64,000 bases of DNA from Typha latifolia. Taxonomy: Eukaryota > Streptophyta > Magnoliopsida > Poales > Typhaceae. Made by a program: the position numbers and the translations under genes. Location of the stretch: positions 1,945,001-2,009,000 of the forward strand of contig CM034112.1 of the NCBI GenBank assembly GCA_019914945.1, in the 5' to 3' direction. Shown here in pieces: positions 11,901 to 24,830 of the stretch; position 1 is the first letter of the stretch, and the number at the start of each line of letters is the position of its first letter. A model generated the notes under the pieces. It had not been told where the DNA came from. It worked only from the letters and a program-made list of their open reading frames with translations, and did no database searches.

Positions 11901-14900
11901 TGATATCTTAAAGTCGCAGAATGTGTCATGTGAAAATGGTAAGGCCTGTAGTTTAAATTTGCGACAGTGGGAAGAAGGTGGATTATATAGTCTTGTCATG
12001 ATTTAAGAGAATGATGAAGGCATTCTTTCTTATTTTGTTGACTACATTACTGTATGGTTATATCTTTCTATTTTCACAAGGAATGCTTTCTCCACTGAGG
12101 TCACTTCAACTTTATTGTCACAAAGTCCAATCAATTGATCTGCCAAATTGTTTTATGTTTTTATTTCTGGTGAAACTGGTTTGCATTTATTATAATAAAT
12201 GATATGCATTTGTTTTCTTTTTGTCTCCTTATTTTAATTGAATACCTAATTCAGGAGAACAAGGTAGCTGATGGTGAGCGGCGGATTGGAAAGATAAATT
12301 TTGTCGAGATACGCTCATTCTGGCACATTTTTCGAAGTTTTGATAGGATGTGGGGCTTTTTTATTTTAAGCTTGCAGGTTAATTTTTCTTCTACCATTTT
12401 ATCCTGTTCACACCCCCACCTCCCCCCTCCTGTTTTCTTCTTGTTTCTCGTTTGGTGGTTATTGTTTTCTTTTGTTATTAGGCTATGATTATAATTGCTT
12501 GGAATGGTGGATCACCGAGTGACATCTTTGATCCGGGAGTATTTAAAAAGGTTTTGAGTGTGTTTATAACTGCTGCTATACTGAAGTTAGTGCAAGGTGA
12601 GTTTGGTGGAAGTTTCTGTATAACTTTAAATCTAAATTTCCAGTTCTTTTTGGTGGTTCTTTGTACTTGATCCTGTGTTATTGTTCTCATAAAAAAGTTG
12701 CATACATTTTTTTAGGACCTAGTTATGCATATATATGCTAATATCTTGCCACTGTTACCTTGGATCTACAACAGTGTGAGCTTTTCCATAAGAGGAAGCT
12801 AGATGACTAATAAAAAGAAGTTAGGTACTTGGTTGAACTGATAACCTGCAAGGTAGTAGGCATGCTATTATGGTCTTTCTTCCAAATTATACCCGAATAA
12901 AAAAAATATAAATAACAGCACCTTAATTTGATGTACAAGCTACTGCAGCTGTACTTGATATACATCTTTGTTAGAGGAAAGGAAAAATACTTTGACTCTT
13001 TATACCAAGTTTAGTAGGCTTTAGCTTGTGAGATTCTGGTTCTTCTTACATCCAGTTACAATATGAAGTTAAGCTTTTGTTAGTAAGCCATTATCTTAGT
13101 TGCTGATTGAAAACCTTGCCATGCCAGTTCTCTGTGTTCACCTTAAACTCTTTGTGAGCAGTTCTTATTTCACCGTGAACTTGTCTTCCTGAATGGTTCA
13201 TTGATTGGACTGAAAATTGCCTCTCTTTTTTTCGCTTGATAAAATAAGGGAAAAATAGCTTTTTAACAGATTATGGACTGGAGTAATATCAGATTTTTTT
13301 TTTTTTTCATTTTATTGATATACATCTTCCTTTTTTATATGACAATATACTACTGCAGCTGTACTTGATATAATTTTAAGCTGGAAAGCAAGAAGAAGTA
13401 TGTCTTTTGCAGTTAAGCTGAGATATATTCTAAAGGTCTTCTCAGCTGTTGCATGGGTTATAATTCTACCTGTCACTTATGCCTACACATGGGAAAACCC
13501 TACTGGTCTAGCAAGAACAATCAAAAGTTGGCTTGGTGATGGTCAGCATCAGCCGGCACTTTACATTTTGGCTGTGGCCATATATTTGTCACCGAATATG
13601 CTTGCTGCTTTACTATTTCTATTTCCATTCCTCAGACGATTTCTTGAAAGATCGAACTTTAAGATCATAACACTGATGATGTGGTGGTCTCAGGTAATGT
13701 TATAACCTAATTTTAAGATTGCAAAAGTAACACTGGCAATTTAGCACTTCTATTTTGACTACTTTACATATTGGCAGCCTCGTCTTTATGTTGGAAGAGG
13801 AATGCATGAGGGAGCATTCTCCCTCTTCAAGTAAGTAATACTTGTTATTCATCACAGCCCTCTCACTTTTGTTCTTAATACTAATCAACTGCTGTTATAT
13901 TAGGTATACCTTATTTTGGGTTCTTCTCCTGGCAACAAAGTTGGCATTTAGTTACTACATTGAGGTACATTTACATTCCTTTCTTGATGTCGGCTGATGG
14001 TTAGTAGAACTGTACAGGTGAAATTTTTTGCCTCTGAAAAATATAGAAAATGGAAAAAACTGGCTGTTTATTCTAAACTGAAAGAAGACTCATTTTGAAC
14101 CTTTAGCTAGATAGAGATAATCTATTTTAAAGGGTTATTTAGTGGAAATGATTCCTTTGTGTTCATTCAAATTTCAATTGTAGGTTTTTTCCTTTGCAAA
14201 TAGAAGGCTAAGGATTATTTGTCAGCCAATCTGGTGAGATCCTTTAGGAATTCTACTTTTTGGGAGGGGGGTTTGCCCTATGTCTCTCTCTCTGTCTAGG
14301 GATGACTTTATACATTCCTTACACTCACCTGAGTGAGTTAGCCTTTAATCATTTTGTGCTCCTGCCCAACCCAAAAAGACAATGTTTCCTCACAAATGAC
14401 ATATTTTTACAAGATTAGTGGTGGAACAAAGAACTTGAATATATCTAGACAGAAACTCCATGTTTGTTTATTCACTCTAGAGACATCTTTAGAGTTACAA
14501 TTCAAACCAGTACAAAGAAAGCTAAACATTCGGGATATTTTGGAGAACTTTAAGTTTAGCATTTAGGCTCATTAAATTCTCTTTGTATGTAAACTTCCTC
14601 ATGTGTTAATTGATTTGAACGACTCATGGGTAAGTCTGCCGACAGAATTTCTTTATGCAGATACTTCGTGCATGAAAAAAACTGCCCTATTTGTGTTTCC
14701 TTGAAAAAATCTTAATCTCTAAATTTGCATTCCCATCATTAGGTTGTTACATTTTCTTCTTTGTAAATATCAGTGTTGTTCCTCTTTTGGAAGTTTCATG
14801 CTATTTGGTTATTTCTGATAATTTGCATACCGAATTTCTCAATGCAGATCAAGCCTCTTGTTCAGCCAACAAAGGATATCATGAGGGAATCCATTGGAAC

Positions 14901-17900
14901 TTATAAATGGCATGAATTTTTTCCGAAAGGTATAAACTCGTGTTAGAATTTAATTCTGTATGTTCTTAAATTTAACTATCTGGTTATTCCTCACTTGCAG
15001 CCAACAACAATATTGGAGTTGTGGTTACTCTGTGGGCTCCAATTATGTTTGTATGTGCTCTTTTCATGTGGTATCGTGCAAGCTTATCCTTCTTCTTTCT
15101 TTGGAATTCTTGTTAATTCTGCTAATTGGATGGTTCTAGGTTTATTTCATGGATACCCAGATTTGGTATGCAATTTTCTCAACATTAGTTGGTGGTATTT
15201 ATGGGGCTTGTCGTCGTCTTGGTGAGGTTGGTGGAGTGACACTATTCTGTTTGCTCTTTGTTAAATACACTAGACTAACCAATACACATCATATATTGTA
15301 CTTCGTAAATTTCTACTGTATTCACTATATTAGCCCCTGCATTTATTATATCTTGTTGCTTGCATTAGTGACGATAAATATTTGTCAAGTCAGACCACTA
15401 AACTTTTATTACTGTAAACTCTAGATCTGTTGTGCTTCTTTATTTTGTAGCAACCAAAGTGTACTGATGCATTTATATATGCCCTGACCAGATCCGCACT
15501 TTAGGAATGTTAAGATCCCGATTTGGATCTTTGCCTCGTGCCTTCAATGCTCGTTTGATTCCAATTGAGAAGTCTGAAGCAAGAAGGAAGGGATTGCGGG
15601 CTTCTTTATCTAGCAAAATTACTGAGGTTTGGATCTACCCTATGCCTATTATCTGTTTACTACTGAAACCTGTCTATCTTCTTACTAGATGACAGTAGTT
15701 TGAAGTTTGATGTCAATATCCTAACAAGTTACTCCTGATTGTTTCATAGCCACCTGCTAGTGACAAAGAGAAGGAGGCAGCAAGGTTTGCTCAAATATGG
15801 AATAATATTATCACTAGTTTCCGGGATGAAGATCTAATAAGTAACAGGTATATTATTGAGGTTGCATATTCTATTTTTTGTTTTTCATTTTGAACTTAAT
15901 AGATTATAGCAATGCTCAATTGAGTGTAGAGAAAAGGACTTGTTGCTTGTTCCGTACTCAGCAGATCGTGATTTGGATATCATCCAGTGGCCTCCATTCT
16001 TACTTGCTAGCAAGGTCCATCCTGCCACATTACTTCTCTCTATGCATATTTTCCCCTGTGGTTCTTACGCTTCTTATACGTCTGCATTTTCTAGTGTCAA
16101 TTTAATATCTGCTTACTGAGCTCACATGATTGTGCCATGACTTGATTATTAGATCCCAATAGCACTGGATATGGCAAAAGATAGCGATGGAAAAGATCGT
16201 GAACTGAAGAAAAGGATATATTCAGATCGTTATATGCTCTCTTCTATTCGAGAGTGCTATTTGTCATTTAAGAATATCATAAATAGTTTAGTTTATGGTT
16301 CTCGTGAGAATGAGTAAGTTGTTAATTCTGTTCTTCTTTTGTTAGGTCATTTTTTATTTTAATTCTAGCTATTTTTACCCCCTCTTTTTTTACTTATTGG
16401 AAAATTTCCAACAATTTTCGTGCATTTTTTTAGCTTTAATCATTTGTGATTTCTTTCTCAGGGTCATAAATAAGATTTTCGAGCAAGTAGATGTGCATAT
16501 AAAACAGGACACCCTGATAAGGGACCTGAACATGAGGGCTCTCCCAGTTCTTTACAACAAGTTTGTTGAGTTAATTGTGTTACTGGTACAAATTTTAAAT
16601 AGCCCTTTTAGTTCTCCTTTCAATATTGACCAGTATATTACCTCATTCTATTATATGTTACTGTAGATGGGTAATAAGGAGGAAGATACAGGTCAAGTTA
16701 TCATTCTTTTCCAAGACATGCTTGAGGTGGTGACAAGGGATATAATGGATGAACAACTCCCTGGGTGAGATACATGAATTGTTAATTTTCTTTTCTTTTA
16801 CACCTTTGCCTGTTTGCCTCATATGTTAATATTTTAGCTGCAAAGCTCAATTTTGCATTTGTTCAGATAGTCACGAGTAAAGTCTGAAGTTGTTAGTTCC
16901 ACTAGGAGGTGTGCACTTGTGGTGATTTAACAATAAGAAAAACAAAGAAACTTCTGTCCCCTGTAGGGTAATGGATTTGAATGGGTTATCCATTTAGTCA
17001 ACTCATAATTCAGTTCCGTGAATGAAAATATTGATCTTCTGTTGGCTTGTCTAATAAGATATAATAATAGAGTACAATTGCAGGTGATATTCTTGGTATG
17101 TGTAACTTACATGTTTAGTTAGTTTATCGGGAAAATCTGTAGTACATAGTTAGAAGAAAGCATTGTCTTGTCAGTGGCGCAGCTTGTGTCATATACTCAT
17201 ATTCTGGTCAACATTTTCACGCGTCTCCTGTCGGTCCACTGCTATAACCTGTTACCACATGGCATACACTGATGCAGTGTTTTCCATTCTAGATCAATTA
17301 AATTAATAGATTATTTGACGGTTTTAAACCTTCATATTGGTTACCATGTTTTCTTTTGTAGAATGTCAGAAAATGGTAACATTAAAGTTTTCTTGTCTTA
17401 AAATTTTCTTCCAAAGGTATTTGAGAAAAATAGACTTAAAAACATGGATGAAACCATAAAGTGCTGAAAATCACTCTTCCAACCTAATGTATCATCTGAG
17501 GGTTTTAGAAGGCGAAGCAGTGCCTCAGTGTTGTGTTAAATATTTCTTGTAGGTTTTGGAGGTTATCCACTGGTTTCAGGTCTCCAGTAACTTGTACACA
17601 TATTAGGGTAAGGTGCATGAGTATAGGTGCACGCATGGGAATGGCATGACAGGCACATGTGTAGGCTTAACAGGCATATTGTACTCAATTTTGGAAATTG
17701 GAGGCATCCTTTTCCACTAGATCTAGTTCCAAATTGCCAGATCTTTGGATTCATACAGCATAGCTGCGTAGGTCTAACTCTAAATTTCTTGATCCTCCAT
17801 ATTGGATTTTGGTTCCACAATTCATGCCTTATGAATGGAAGGTGATTAGAAGAAACCTCACCTGGACTGTAATTTAAAGCTATATTGTAATTATTTTTAC

Positions 17901-20900
17901 CTTTCCATAGTTGCAAACTTGCAGTTATCATACATTGTATTTAATCTTGCATTGAATTTCATTTAGTTCAGTGGAGGAAAGAGTAGAAAATAGTCTAATG
18001 CTACTCCATGATTGAAAGGTTGTTTTTTTCCACAATCTTTGCAGTCTTCTGGATTCTATGCATGGTGCATCATATAGAAGGAGTGAGGGAATAACACCGT
18101 TAGACCAACAGTATCAGTTATTCGCACGAGCTATCAAATTTCCTGTGCAAGAAACAGCTGCTTGGACTGAAAAGGTAGTCACTAGTTCCTTGTAGTCTTG
18201 TACTTTTCTATACTCCCTATTATGAATAATTAAAATGCACAGAGAATATGACTGGAGAGTTTACATATGTGGCTGTAAAACTTTCCAATTTGTAGATCAC
18301 ATTCAACAGTTTTTAGTTTTTAAATTTAGTTTTTCAGGACCGCTGCACTTGTATTTTAGGCTTAAATCTCGTTTACACTGTGCAGTAAAATTGTTCATAC
18401 ACATGTATAGATTGAAGAAAATATAGAAGGCTAGTTAGTAATATGCGATTATATTGCTCAATTGCTTGGTTGATTGTACTTCATTTCAGATCAAAAGGCT
18501 CTATTTGCTTCTCACTGTAAAGGAATCTGCAATGGATGTTCCATCCAACCTGGATGCCAGAAGACGTATATCTTTCTTTTCAAACTCTTTGTTTATGGAC
18601 ATGCCCAACGCTCCCAAAGTCCGTAACATGTTATCATTCTCGTAAGTTGCTTCATGCTTGCAAATTTTCTTTTCAACTTTGTTATTTCCTGGATTTGCAC
18701 CCGCACCCTTAGCGTGAGTAGTTTGTTTGTTTATATTCTTTGCCTCCTTGTTTGTTCCAAAAACAGTACATACTTTGGCTTCTCATGTATTTCGTTAAAC
18801 AAGGTCACCTCGTTGCTTCTGTGCTATCAAGCTGTGAAAAAAGATATAACAAAAGACAATTGGAAGATTTGAACTTTGTTTTAGCAGTATCTTTTTTTTC
18901 TAAAGTTTGATGATCTTGTGGTCCGCTGTATTCCTAGAGTGGTGACTGCTGAGTAATATATCTTATGGTCTTCTTTTTCTTCCCTATCTAGCAAATAGTA
19001 CTGATTAAGTTTTGAAGTCTTATATCATGATCTTGTATAGTATCTCCTGGATTGTCATTCTCTTTCTAATTTCCAAATTGTATTTTATATTTGATGAGTT
19101 GGAATAACTTTGCTGCAGGGTCTTGACCCCATACTACAAGGAGGATGTTCTCTTTTCATTGCAAGGTCTGGAGGAGCAGAATGAGGATGGAGTTTCCATC
19201 CTTTTCTATTTGCAGAAAATTTATCCAGGTCTTTTCATGTCCTGAATAGATTGATATTAATTATGTGGTTTCAGTGGCAGTTTTTACATATGTGCCTGAA
19301 ACTCACCTGTCATGTGCTGCTCTTATAGATGAATGGACCAATTTCCTTGAGCGGGTAGAATGCAAGACAGAAGAAGAGCTTCGTCGTAGTGAAGAATTAG
19401 AAGAGGAACTCCGTCTATGGGCATCATATAGGGGGCAGACGTTGACAAGAACTGGTATTTTATCTGATTCTTAGTGTGGGTATTCACTTTTCTTGTTTTT
19501 GACTTTTCCTATTTTTCACTTTTTTCTGCTTCCAGTCAGAGGTATGATGTATTATCGGAAAGCTTTGGAACTTCAGGCTTTTCTTGATATGGCAAAAGAT
19601 GATGGTAACCAAATAATGAACTATCAGTGGTTTACTTCAGAATTAGTTGCTTTCTTCTTCTTTTTTGCGACTTTTTCAAGTGTACTTTTCTTGTTGTTTT
19701 CCTTCAGATCTTATGGAAGGTTATAGAGCAGCTGAATTAACATCTGAAGAAAAAGTCGGGAGATCTTTGTGGGCACAATGCCAAGCTGTTGCTGATATGA
19801 AGTTCACATATGTTGTCTCATGCCAGCAATATGGTATTCAGAAACGTTCCAGCGATCATCGTGCACAGGATATACTGAAGCTCATGACAACGTAAGCTGG
19901 TTTTATCTGAAACTTGTTCTATTTGGTACGAAATCAGCTAGATTGTGCACCCATTTAGTCACATGGGAGCTTATATCATGTAGCTCGCATGGCCATTAGA
20001 TTAGTCATACATGCATTTATACTCAAGAATTAACTATCAGGTAGATACTTTATTAGGATAGTCCATCATTACTGTATGATAAGGAATTAATAATCATACC
20101 AACAATGTTTTGCAGATATCCTTCTCTTCGTGTTGCTTATATTGATGAAGTTGAAGAACCCAGCAAAGATAGAACTAAAAAGATAGAGAAGGTTTACTAT
20201 TCTGCATTAGTAAAGGCTGCTTTGACCAATGATTCTACAGAAGCAGTGCAAAACCTTGACCAGGTGCGTGTTTTTCTTCTTTTGGTGAACTAGTTTGCTG
20301 CTCTTTTCAGTCACTAGCACCATCTTCAGAAAAAGAGGAGAAACGACAATATTAGTGACCTGTCATATTTAGAGATGTTTATTGCCATCAAAAACAGTAA
20401 AAGGGCATACATGATATAAAAGAGTACCTGTTTTTTGTTAACGGAACAGTTGCGTAATTCTTGACACATAGTTTTGGTGACCTAAAGTTTTTTACATATA
20501 ATTGTTGTTTAGGTCTGAAGTTGTGCACATCTTAGTATGATCTCATTAGGCTATGGTTCAAGGCTCAAAATTGTTCACTTAGGTGTCATATTTCAGCATG
20601 TTCACGATGATGAAGGAGGTGGTGTTCCGAAATGTTGCCAATATTGCAAGCATATTCTAATATATATATATATATATATATATTCCAATATTCTATTCAG
20701 ACATTTGGTTTATCTTATGACTTTTCTGTGGGAGTTTGGAGTATCAAAGGAACTTTCTTGACCTTTTGAATTTCCTTACCTAGGTGATTTATCGGATAAA
20801 GCTTCCAGGCCCAGCCATTTTGGGTGAAGGGAAGCCTGAGAATCAAAATCATGCTATTATTTTCACCAGAGGTGAAGGCTTGCAGACCATAGACATGAAC

Positions 20901-23900
20901 CAGGTAGAGGATTTTCTTGCTTCTGCTTTTGTGATATAATATTTATATTCACCCTTCCTTATCTGATGCAAAATACTATAGGAGCATTACATGGAGGAGG
21001 CCTTCAAAATGAGAAATTTATTGCAAGAGTTTCTTAAGAAACACGACGGTGTCAGATATCCATCAATACTTGGTGTTAGGGAAAATATATTTACTGGGAG
21101 GTAGGTGCTCTAAATGCTCATGTGCTCCCTTACTAAGAGTTGGCGAGCTAGGTGGTTTAGCTTTCTCTGTAGCCAAGTTGTGTTTGTTAAGTTCGTTTCT
21201 TATGAAATGTGCGGATGACTTTTATCTGATATCTTGTGCAGTGTTTCTTCTCTTGCATGGTTTATGTCAAATCAGGAGACCAGTTTTGTAACTATTGGAC
21301 AACGTGTACTTGCCAATCCTTTAAGGTGAGTCGTCATAGTTTAAATAAAATTTTGGTGGAATTACCTTGGTGCCATAAATGCCATGCCAAGAAACATAAT
21401 ATGTAGAAGTTGCTTCTGTAGTGCACGGTTTGTTTACATGCCTTTTAATGTTATATCATATGGATATATGGAATCATGCCGTGAGTCCACTAACTGTTGA
21501 ATCTTGCAACTTGTACTTTTAAGTTTCCAACCTTTTTATGCAATTGACTATGGATGGCCGTGCCGGCGGTATACCGGCACACGTGGCACGAGGGGTGCCG
21601 CACGACACCCCTCTTAATAGTTTCGCCGCATGCCATCGACCTCTCATCGAGCTCGCAGATTGCCGATTGCTGCTCGCTGTCGCCTGAGCTTGCGTTGGAT
21701 GGCCTAGCCCAAGGGAGGGAGGAAGAAAGATCGAGGGGCCCTCACTCACTCACTCTCTCTCTCTCTCTGGCTAGGGCACCCAACGCGAGCTCCGGTGATG
21801 GCGAGTATTCCTTTACCTTTTTCTCTCCTTTTCTTACGGCACGGTCATCGTTGCAATTGACTTGTTCAGTTTTCTTGCTGCTCTAATATATTAGCCCATC
21901 TAATTATCAAAATGAGCATTACTTACACTTTTTTCATATCATAATTTCCATATCTTGATACTCTCAAAGACTCCTCGTGCAATGTACTCCTAAACTGCAA
22001 TTTTAACTGTCTTGCCCAAATGAGAGAAGTTTTAATATTAATCTCACTTGATATGAGAATATTATAAAATTGTTTTTTACCTGATAAGAAAATGAAAAAC
22101 TTAGTTTATATGTGGATTAGAAATGCCCTTATGTACTTCAAAATATGTACAGCATAATTATTTCATGATCAATGACTTTGATTACCCACCTGATACTTGA
22201 CATATGTTAAGATTTTCTGTTTTTGGGCCGTGGGCAAGCTCACTTGTAAAAGATTCGTAAGACATGTTCGGTGGTGATGGTTTCTAGTGCATTTGTTATT
22301 TACTTGGGTTATGCCTTTTTTTCCTATTGTTGATATTTTGCATCATCTAGTTGCAGTTTCATATTCTCATTGCTATTTACAGGGTTCGATTTCATTATGG
22401 CCATCCTGATGTCTTTGATAGACTATTCCACCTAACAAGGGGTGGTGTAAGCAAAGCTTCGAAGATTATCAATTTGAGTGAGGACATATTTGCAGGTAAT
22501 TAAGTCTGTAGATACAATAGCTTGCTCTAGTTTGGAATTTGTTGCCTTGTCCCAGAATATATATTGTTCTCTTATCCCTTTTGTGTGACAGGTTTCAATT
22601 CCACACTACGTGAAGGCAATGTCACTCATCATGAATACATGCAAATTGGCAAGGGAAGAGATGTGGGTCTTAACCAAATCTCACTATTTGAAGCTAAGAT
22701 AGCAAATGGAAATGGCGAGCAGACTTTGAGTCGTGACATCTATAGGCTTGGACACCGTTTTGATTTCTTTAGGATGTTGTCCTGTTACTTTACCACCGTG
22801 GGTTTCTACTTCAGTACTATGGTATGACATGCACGCTTTTTCCCTGGAATTTGACATGTATTTAGCTAACCCATGCCATGAACTTAAACTGGTTTTCTTT
22901 TCTTTGGCAGTTGACGGTCTTGACAGTATATGTTTTCCTATATGGGCGCCTATATCTTGTTCTTAGTGGGCTTGATGAGACACTTGCAACTGGGAAAAGG
23001 TTCATACATAACGAGCCTCTTCAGGTTGCACTTGCTTCCCAGTCTTTTGTTCAACTAGGTTTCTTGATGGCATTGCCTATGATGATGGAAATAGGTTTAG
23101 AAAGAGGCTTCCGAACTGCATTAAGTGAATTTATACTTATGCAACTACAGTTGGCGTCAGTTTTCTTTACATTTTCTCTTGGAACCAAGACACATTATTA
23201 TGGAAGGACATTGCTTCACGGAGGTGCAGAATATAGAGCTACAGGTCGTGGATTTGTGGTCTTTCATGCAAAATTTGCTGACAACTATAGGCTCTATTCT
23301 CGGAGTCATTTTGTTAAGGGCTTAGAACTGTTGATTTTGCTTATTGTATATGAGATCTTTGGTCAGTCATACAGAGGGGCTGTTGCATACATCTTTATCA
23401 CTGTTTCCATGTGGTTTATGGTGGGCACCTGGCTTTTCGCTCCGTTTCTATTCAATCCTTCAGGATTTGAGTGGCAAAAAATTGTTGATGATTGGACTGA
23501 TTGGAATAAGTGGATCAGCAACCGTGGGGGTATTGGCGTGTCACAAGATAAAAGTTGGGAATCATGGTGGGAAAAGGAGCAGGAACATCTTAAGCATTCA
23601 GGGAAACGTGGGATCATTCTTGAAATATTACTCGCATTACGTTTTTTCATTTACCAATATGGACTTGTCTACCACTTGAATATAACAAAGAAGACTCAAA
23701 GCGTACTGGTATTTATTTCTTCCAACTCATCTACAATGCATTCTGGCTTTTGTCTGTCATGACTTCTTTTAAAGCATGTGCAGTAAAATGAGTGCATCTC
23801 ACTGTGTGATCCTTCTTACTCGTTTTCAGGTTTATGGTGCATCGTGGCTTGTGATCTTGCTGATATTGGGTGTCATGAAGGTCGGTCAGCATTCCATGCA

Positions 23901-24605
23901 ATCCAGTATAAATCATCTCAATTAATATATTATGCTTGCTGGGATTGCAATAATATTAGTTTTAGAGTATTTGTTGATTCTGTTCTATCTGATAATTTTA
24001 TATATAATGTCTTAAAATTATATTTGTGATTTTCTCTTATTGGTATTCCCTCCTTCCCAGATGATATCTTCTGGTAGACAGAGATTCAGCGCACACTACC
24101 AGCTTGTTTTTCGGCTGATAAAGGGTCTGATATTTATGACATTTCTTTCCATTATAATTATATTAATAGCCATCCCTCGGATGACGGTACTAGACATGTT
24201 CGTTTGCATCCTTGCTTTCATGCCAACTGGATGGGGATTGCTTCTGGTGAGTTCAACTGTTGGACAAATTTGCTTTTTAAGTGTGATTTTTAATTCTGCT
24301 GTAGTTTAGTTTGACTTGATTTCGCCACTCAAAACTATGAGCGTGGCCTTTTTCAGATTGCACAAGCTTGTAAGCCTCTTGTTGAAAAGGCTGGAATCTG
24401 GGGTTCAGTCAAGGCGCTAGCGAGAGGCTACGAAATCATCCTGGGTCTTCTCCTGTTTGTGCCGATTGCCTTTTTGGCTTGGTTCCCGTTTGTTTCGGAG
24501 TTCCAAACAAGAATGCTATTTAATCAGGCCTTCAGTAGAGGTTTGCAGATTTCTCGTATCCTTGGTGGGCAAAAGAAAGATCGATCATCTAGCAACAAGG
24601 AGTAG
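2995..24605 (+). CDS. CALS1: Callose synthase (1,3-beta-glucan synthase, GT48), CalS1-like, complete
   Basis: Plasma-membrane enzyme polymerising UDP-glucose into callose at cell plates and plasmodesmata. The model has 42 coding exons and 1,942 aa, close to the usual ~1,950. Exons: 2995-3181, 3644-3744, 3832-3956, 4048-4141, 4229-4339, 4430-4546, 4702-4794, 4891-4982, 5117-5243, 9596-9733, 9805-9881, 9964-10054, 12255-12377, 12482-12596, 13359-13693, 13778-13830, 13904-13964, 14848-14929, 15001-15050, 15140-15226, 15492-15626, 15750-15847, 15930-16014, 16153-16313, 16462-16585, 16667-16764, 18045-18174, 18490-18641, 19119-19228, 19329-19454, 19536-19604, 19708-19891, 20116-20263, 20784-20903, 20982-21100, 21242-21325, 22383-22495, 22592-22821, 22911-23708, 23830-23880, 24061-24246, 24357-24605. 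The N-terminus has the Vta1-like region ([29 protein letters not shown]). The GT48 part has the RATGRGF motif near residue 1625, and the end is [10 protein letters not shown]. Peptides such as SWKARRSMS and [15 protein letters not shown] point to the CalS1/2 subgroup rather than CalS3; this is from memory. No stop or frameshift was found, so the gene looks functional despite large intron insertions. Confidence 0.95.
5573..5762 (+). repeat. Truncated 5' LTR
   Basis: Homologous to about 9175-9350 of the 3' LTR. Shared blocks include ATCGATTTAGACTACT, CCTAACTACCATAAAAT and GAATTGAAGTCTA. Left of about 5573 there is no similarity to the 3' LTR, so several hundred bases of the LTR are missing here. 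Confidence 0.75.
5811..6902 (+). pseudogene. Decayed gypsy gag
   Basis: The start at 5811 reads MVNTRSRNN, the usual start of plant gypsy Gag, then stops. Around 6405-6460 one frame reads [15 protein letters not shown], the Gag stretch before the helical core. The frame covering 6627-6902 ends with [17 protein letters not shown], matching the Gag motif of the type V--F-P-TL-EA--LA. Stops and frame changes separate these pieces, so no intact Gag is encoded. Confidence 0.7.
7219..7560 (+). pseudogene. Broken retroviral-type aspartic protease of the gypsy relic
   Basis: The frame reads TLRVDDL, then [18 protein letters not shown], matching the plant gypsy protease core that follows the catalytic DSG. 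The catalytic triad itself is replaced: where L-I-D-S-G is expected the sequence is L-I-N-L-E. Downstream at about 7470-7550 another frame gives [13 protein letters not shown], a stop, then [10 protein letters not shown], the C-terminal part of the same domain. Loss of the active site, a frameshift and a stop make it non-functional. Confidence 0.75.
8499..9356 (+). repeat. 3' LTR
   Basis: Begins with TG immediately after the polypurine tract and extends to about 9350-9360. It shares its last ~185 bp with the truncated 5' LTR. The exact right end is uncertain because the two LTR ends diverge after GGAACG. Confidence 0.65.
10736..11660 (+). mobile_element. Possible non-autonomous DNA transposon in callose synthase intron 12
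   Basis: The left edge reads AGCCCTGTTTGG, a sequence often seen at the ends of plant MITE or hAT-like elements. The right edge has CCATATGGGGTCT, an imperfect inverted match. Sub-terminal blocks also resemble each other (GATGTTTGGTTATAAG near 10831, GATGCGTAGTTATAAA near 11583). No target-site duplication was clear, so the class is left open. The minisatellite at 11024-11340 lies inside. Confidence 0.4.
11024..11340 (+). repeat. 31-32 bp minisatellite, about 10 degenerate copies
   Basis: Units beginning ATTCTCTATGTATGCAATG start at 11024, 11066, 11083, 11115, 11146, 11177, 11208, 11239, 11271, 11303 and, weakly, 11334. From 11083 onward the spacing is 31 or 32 bp. The first half of each unit is conserved and the second half varies. 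Located in intron 12 of callose synthase. Confidence 0.85.
20658..20684. repeat. (TA)n microsatellite in callose synthase intron 33
   Basis: A run of about 12 TA units within the 520-bp intron between exons 33 and 34. Confidence 0.9.
21545..21880 (+). repeat. GC-rich insertion in callose synthase intron 36
   Basis: A GC-rich island in an otherwise AT-rich intron, with two hairpin-capable inverted repeats near its left edge. GTGCCGG and CCGGCAC are separated by 7 bases (21560-21580). GAGGGGTG and CACCCCTC are separated by 8 bases (21590-21613). A short CT microsatellite follows at about 21746-21768. The composition change and palindromic end suggest a transposon fragment of unknown class. Confidence 0.45.
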
Positions 24606-24830
24606 TTCGGCCTCCTCCATTCCCCCCCTTTTTTGTATGTTGATTGGCTTTAATTTATATGCCAATTTTTATGAGGTCATGTATATATTAGCACATATAA
24701 TCATGGTTTGGGTTGCGCTCAGTTTCCCTTGTTTCCTTCTCTCTCCTAGTAGGGAAATTTTCCCATTCTACATGTCTTTTGTACTCGTTAATTTAGAAAT
24801 GTATTATGAGACCGATCCATTCTGCTAGAA
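24606..24830 (+). other. Probable 3' untranslated region of callose synthase
   Basis: T-rich DNA after the stop codon. No single polyadenylation signal stands out. Confidence 0.35.
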
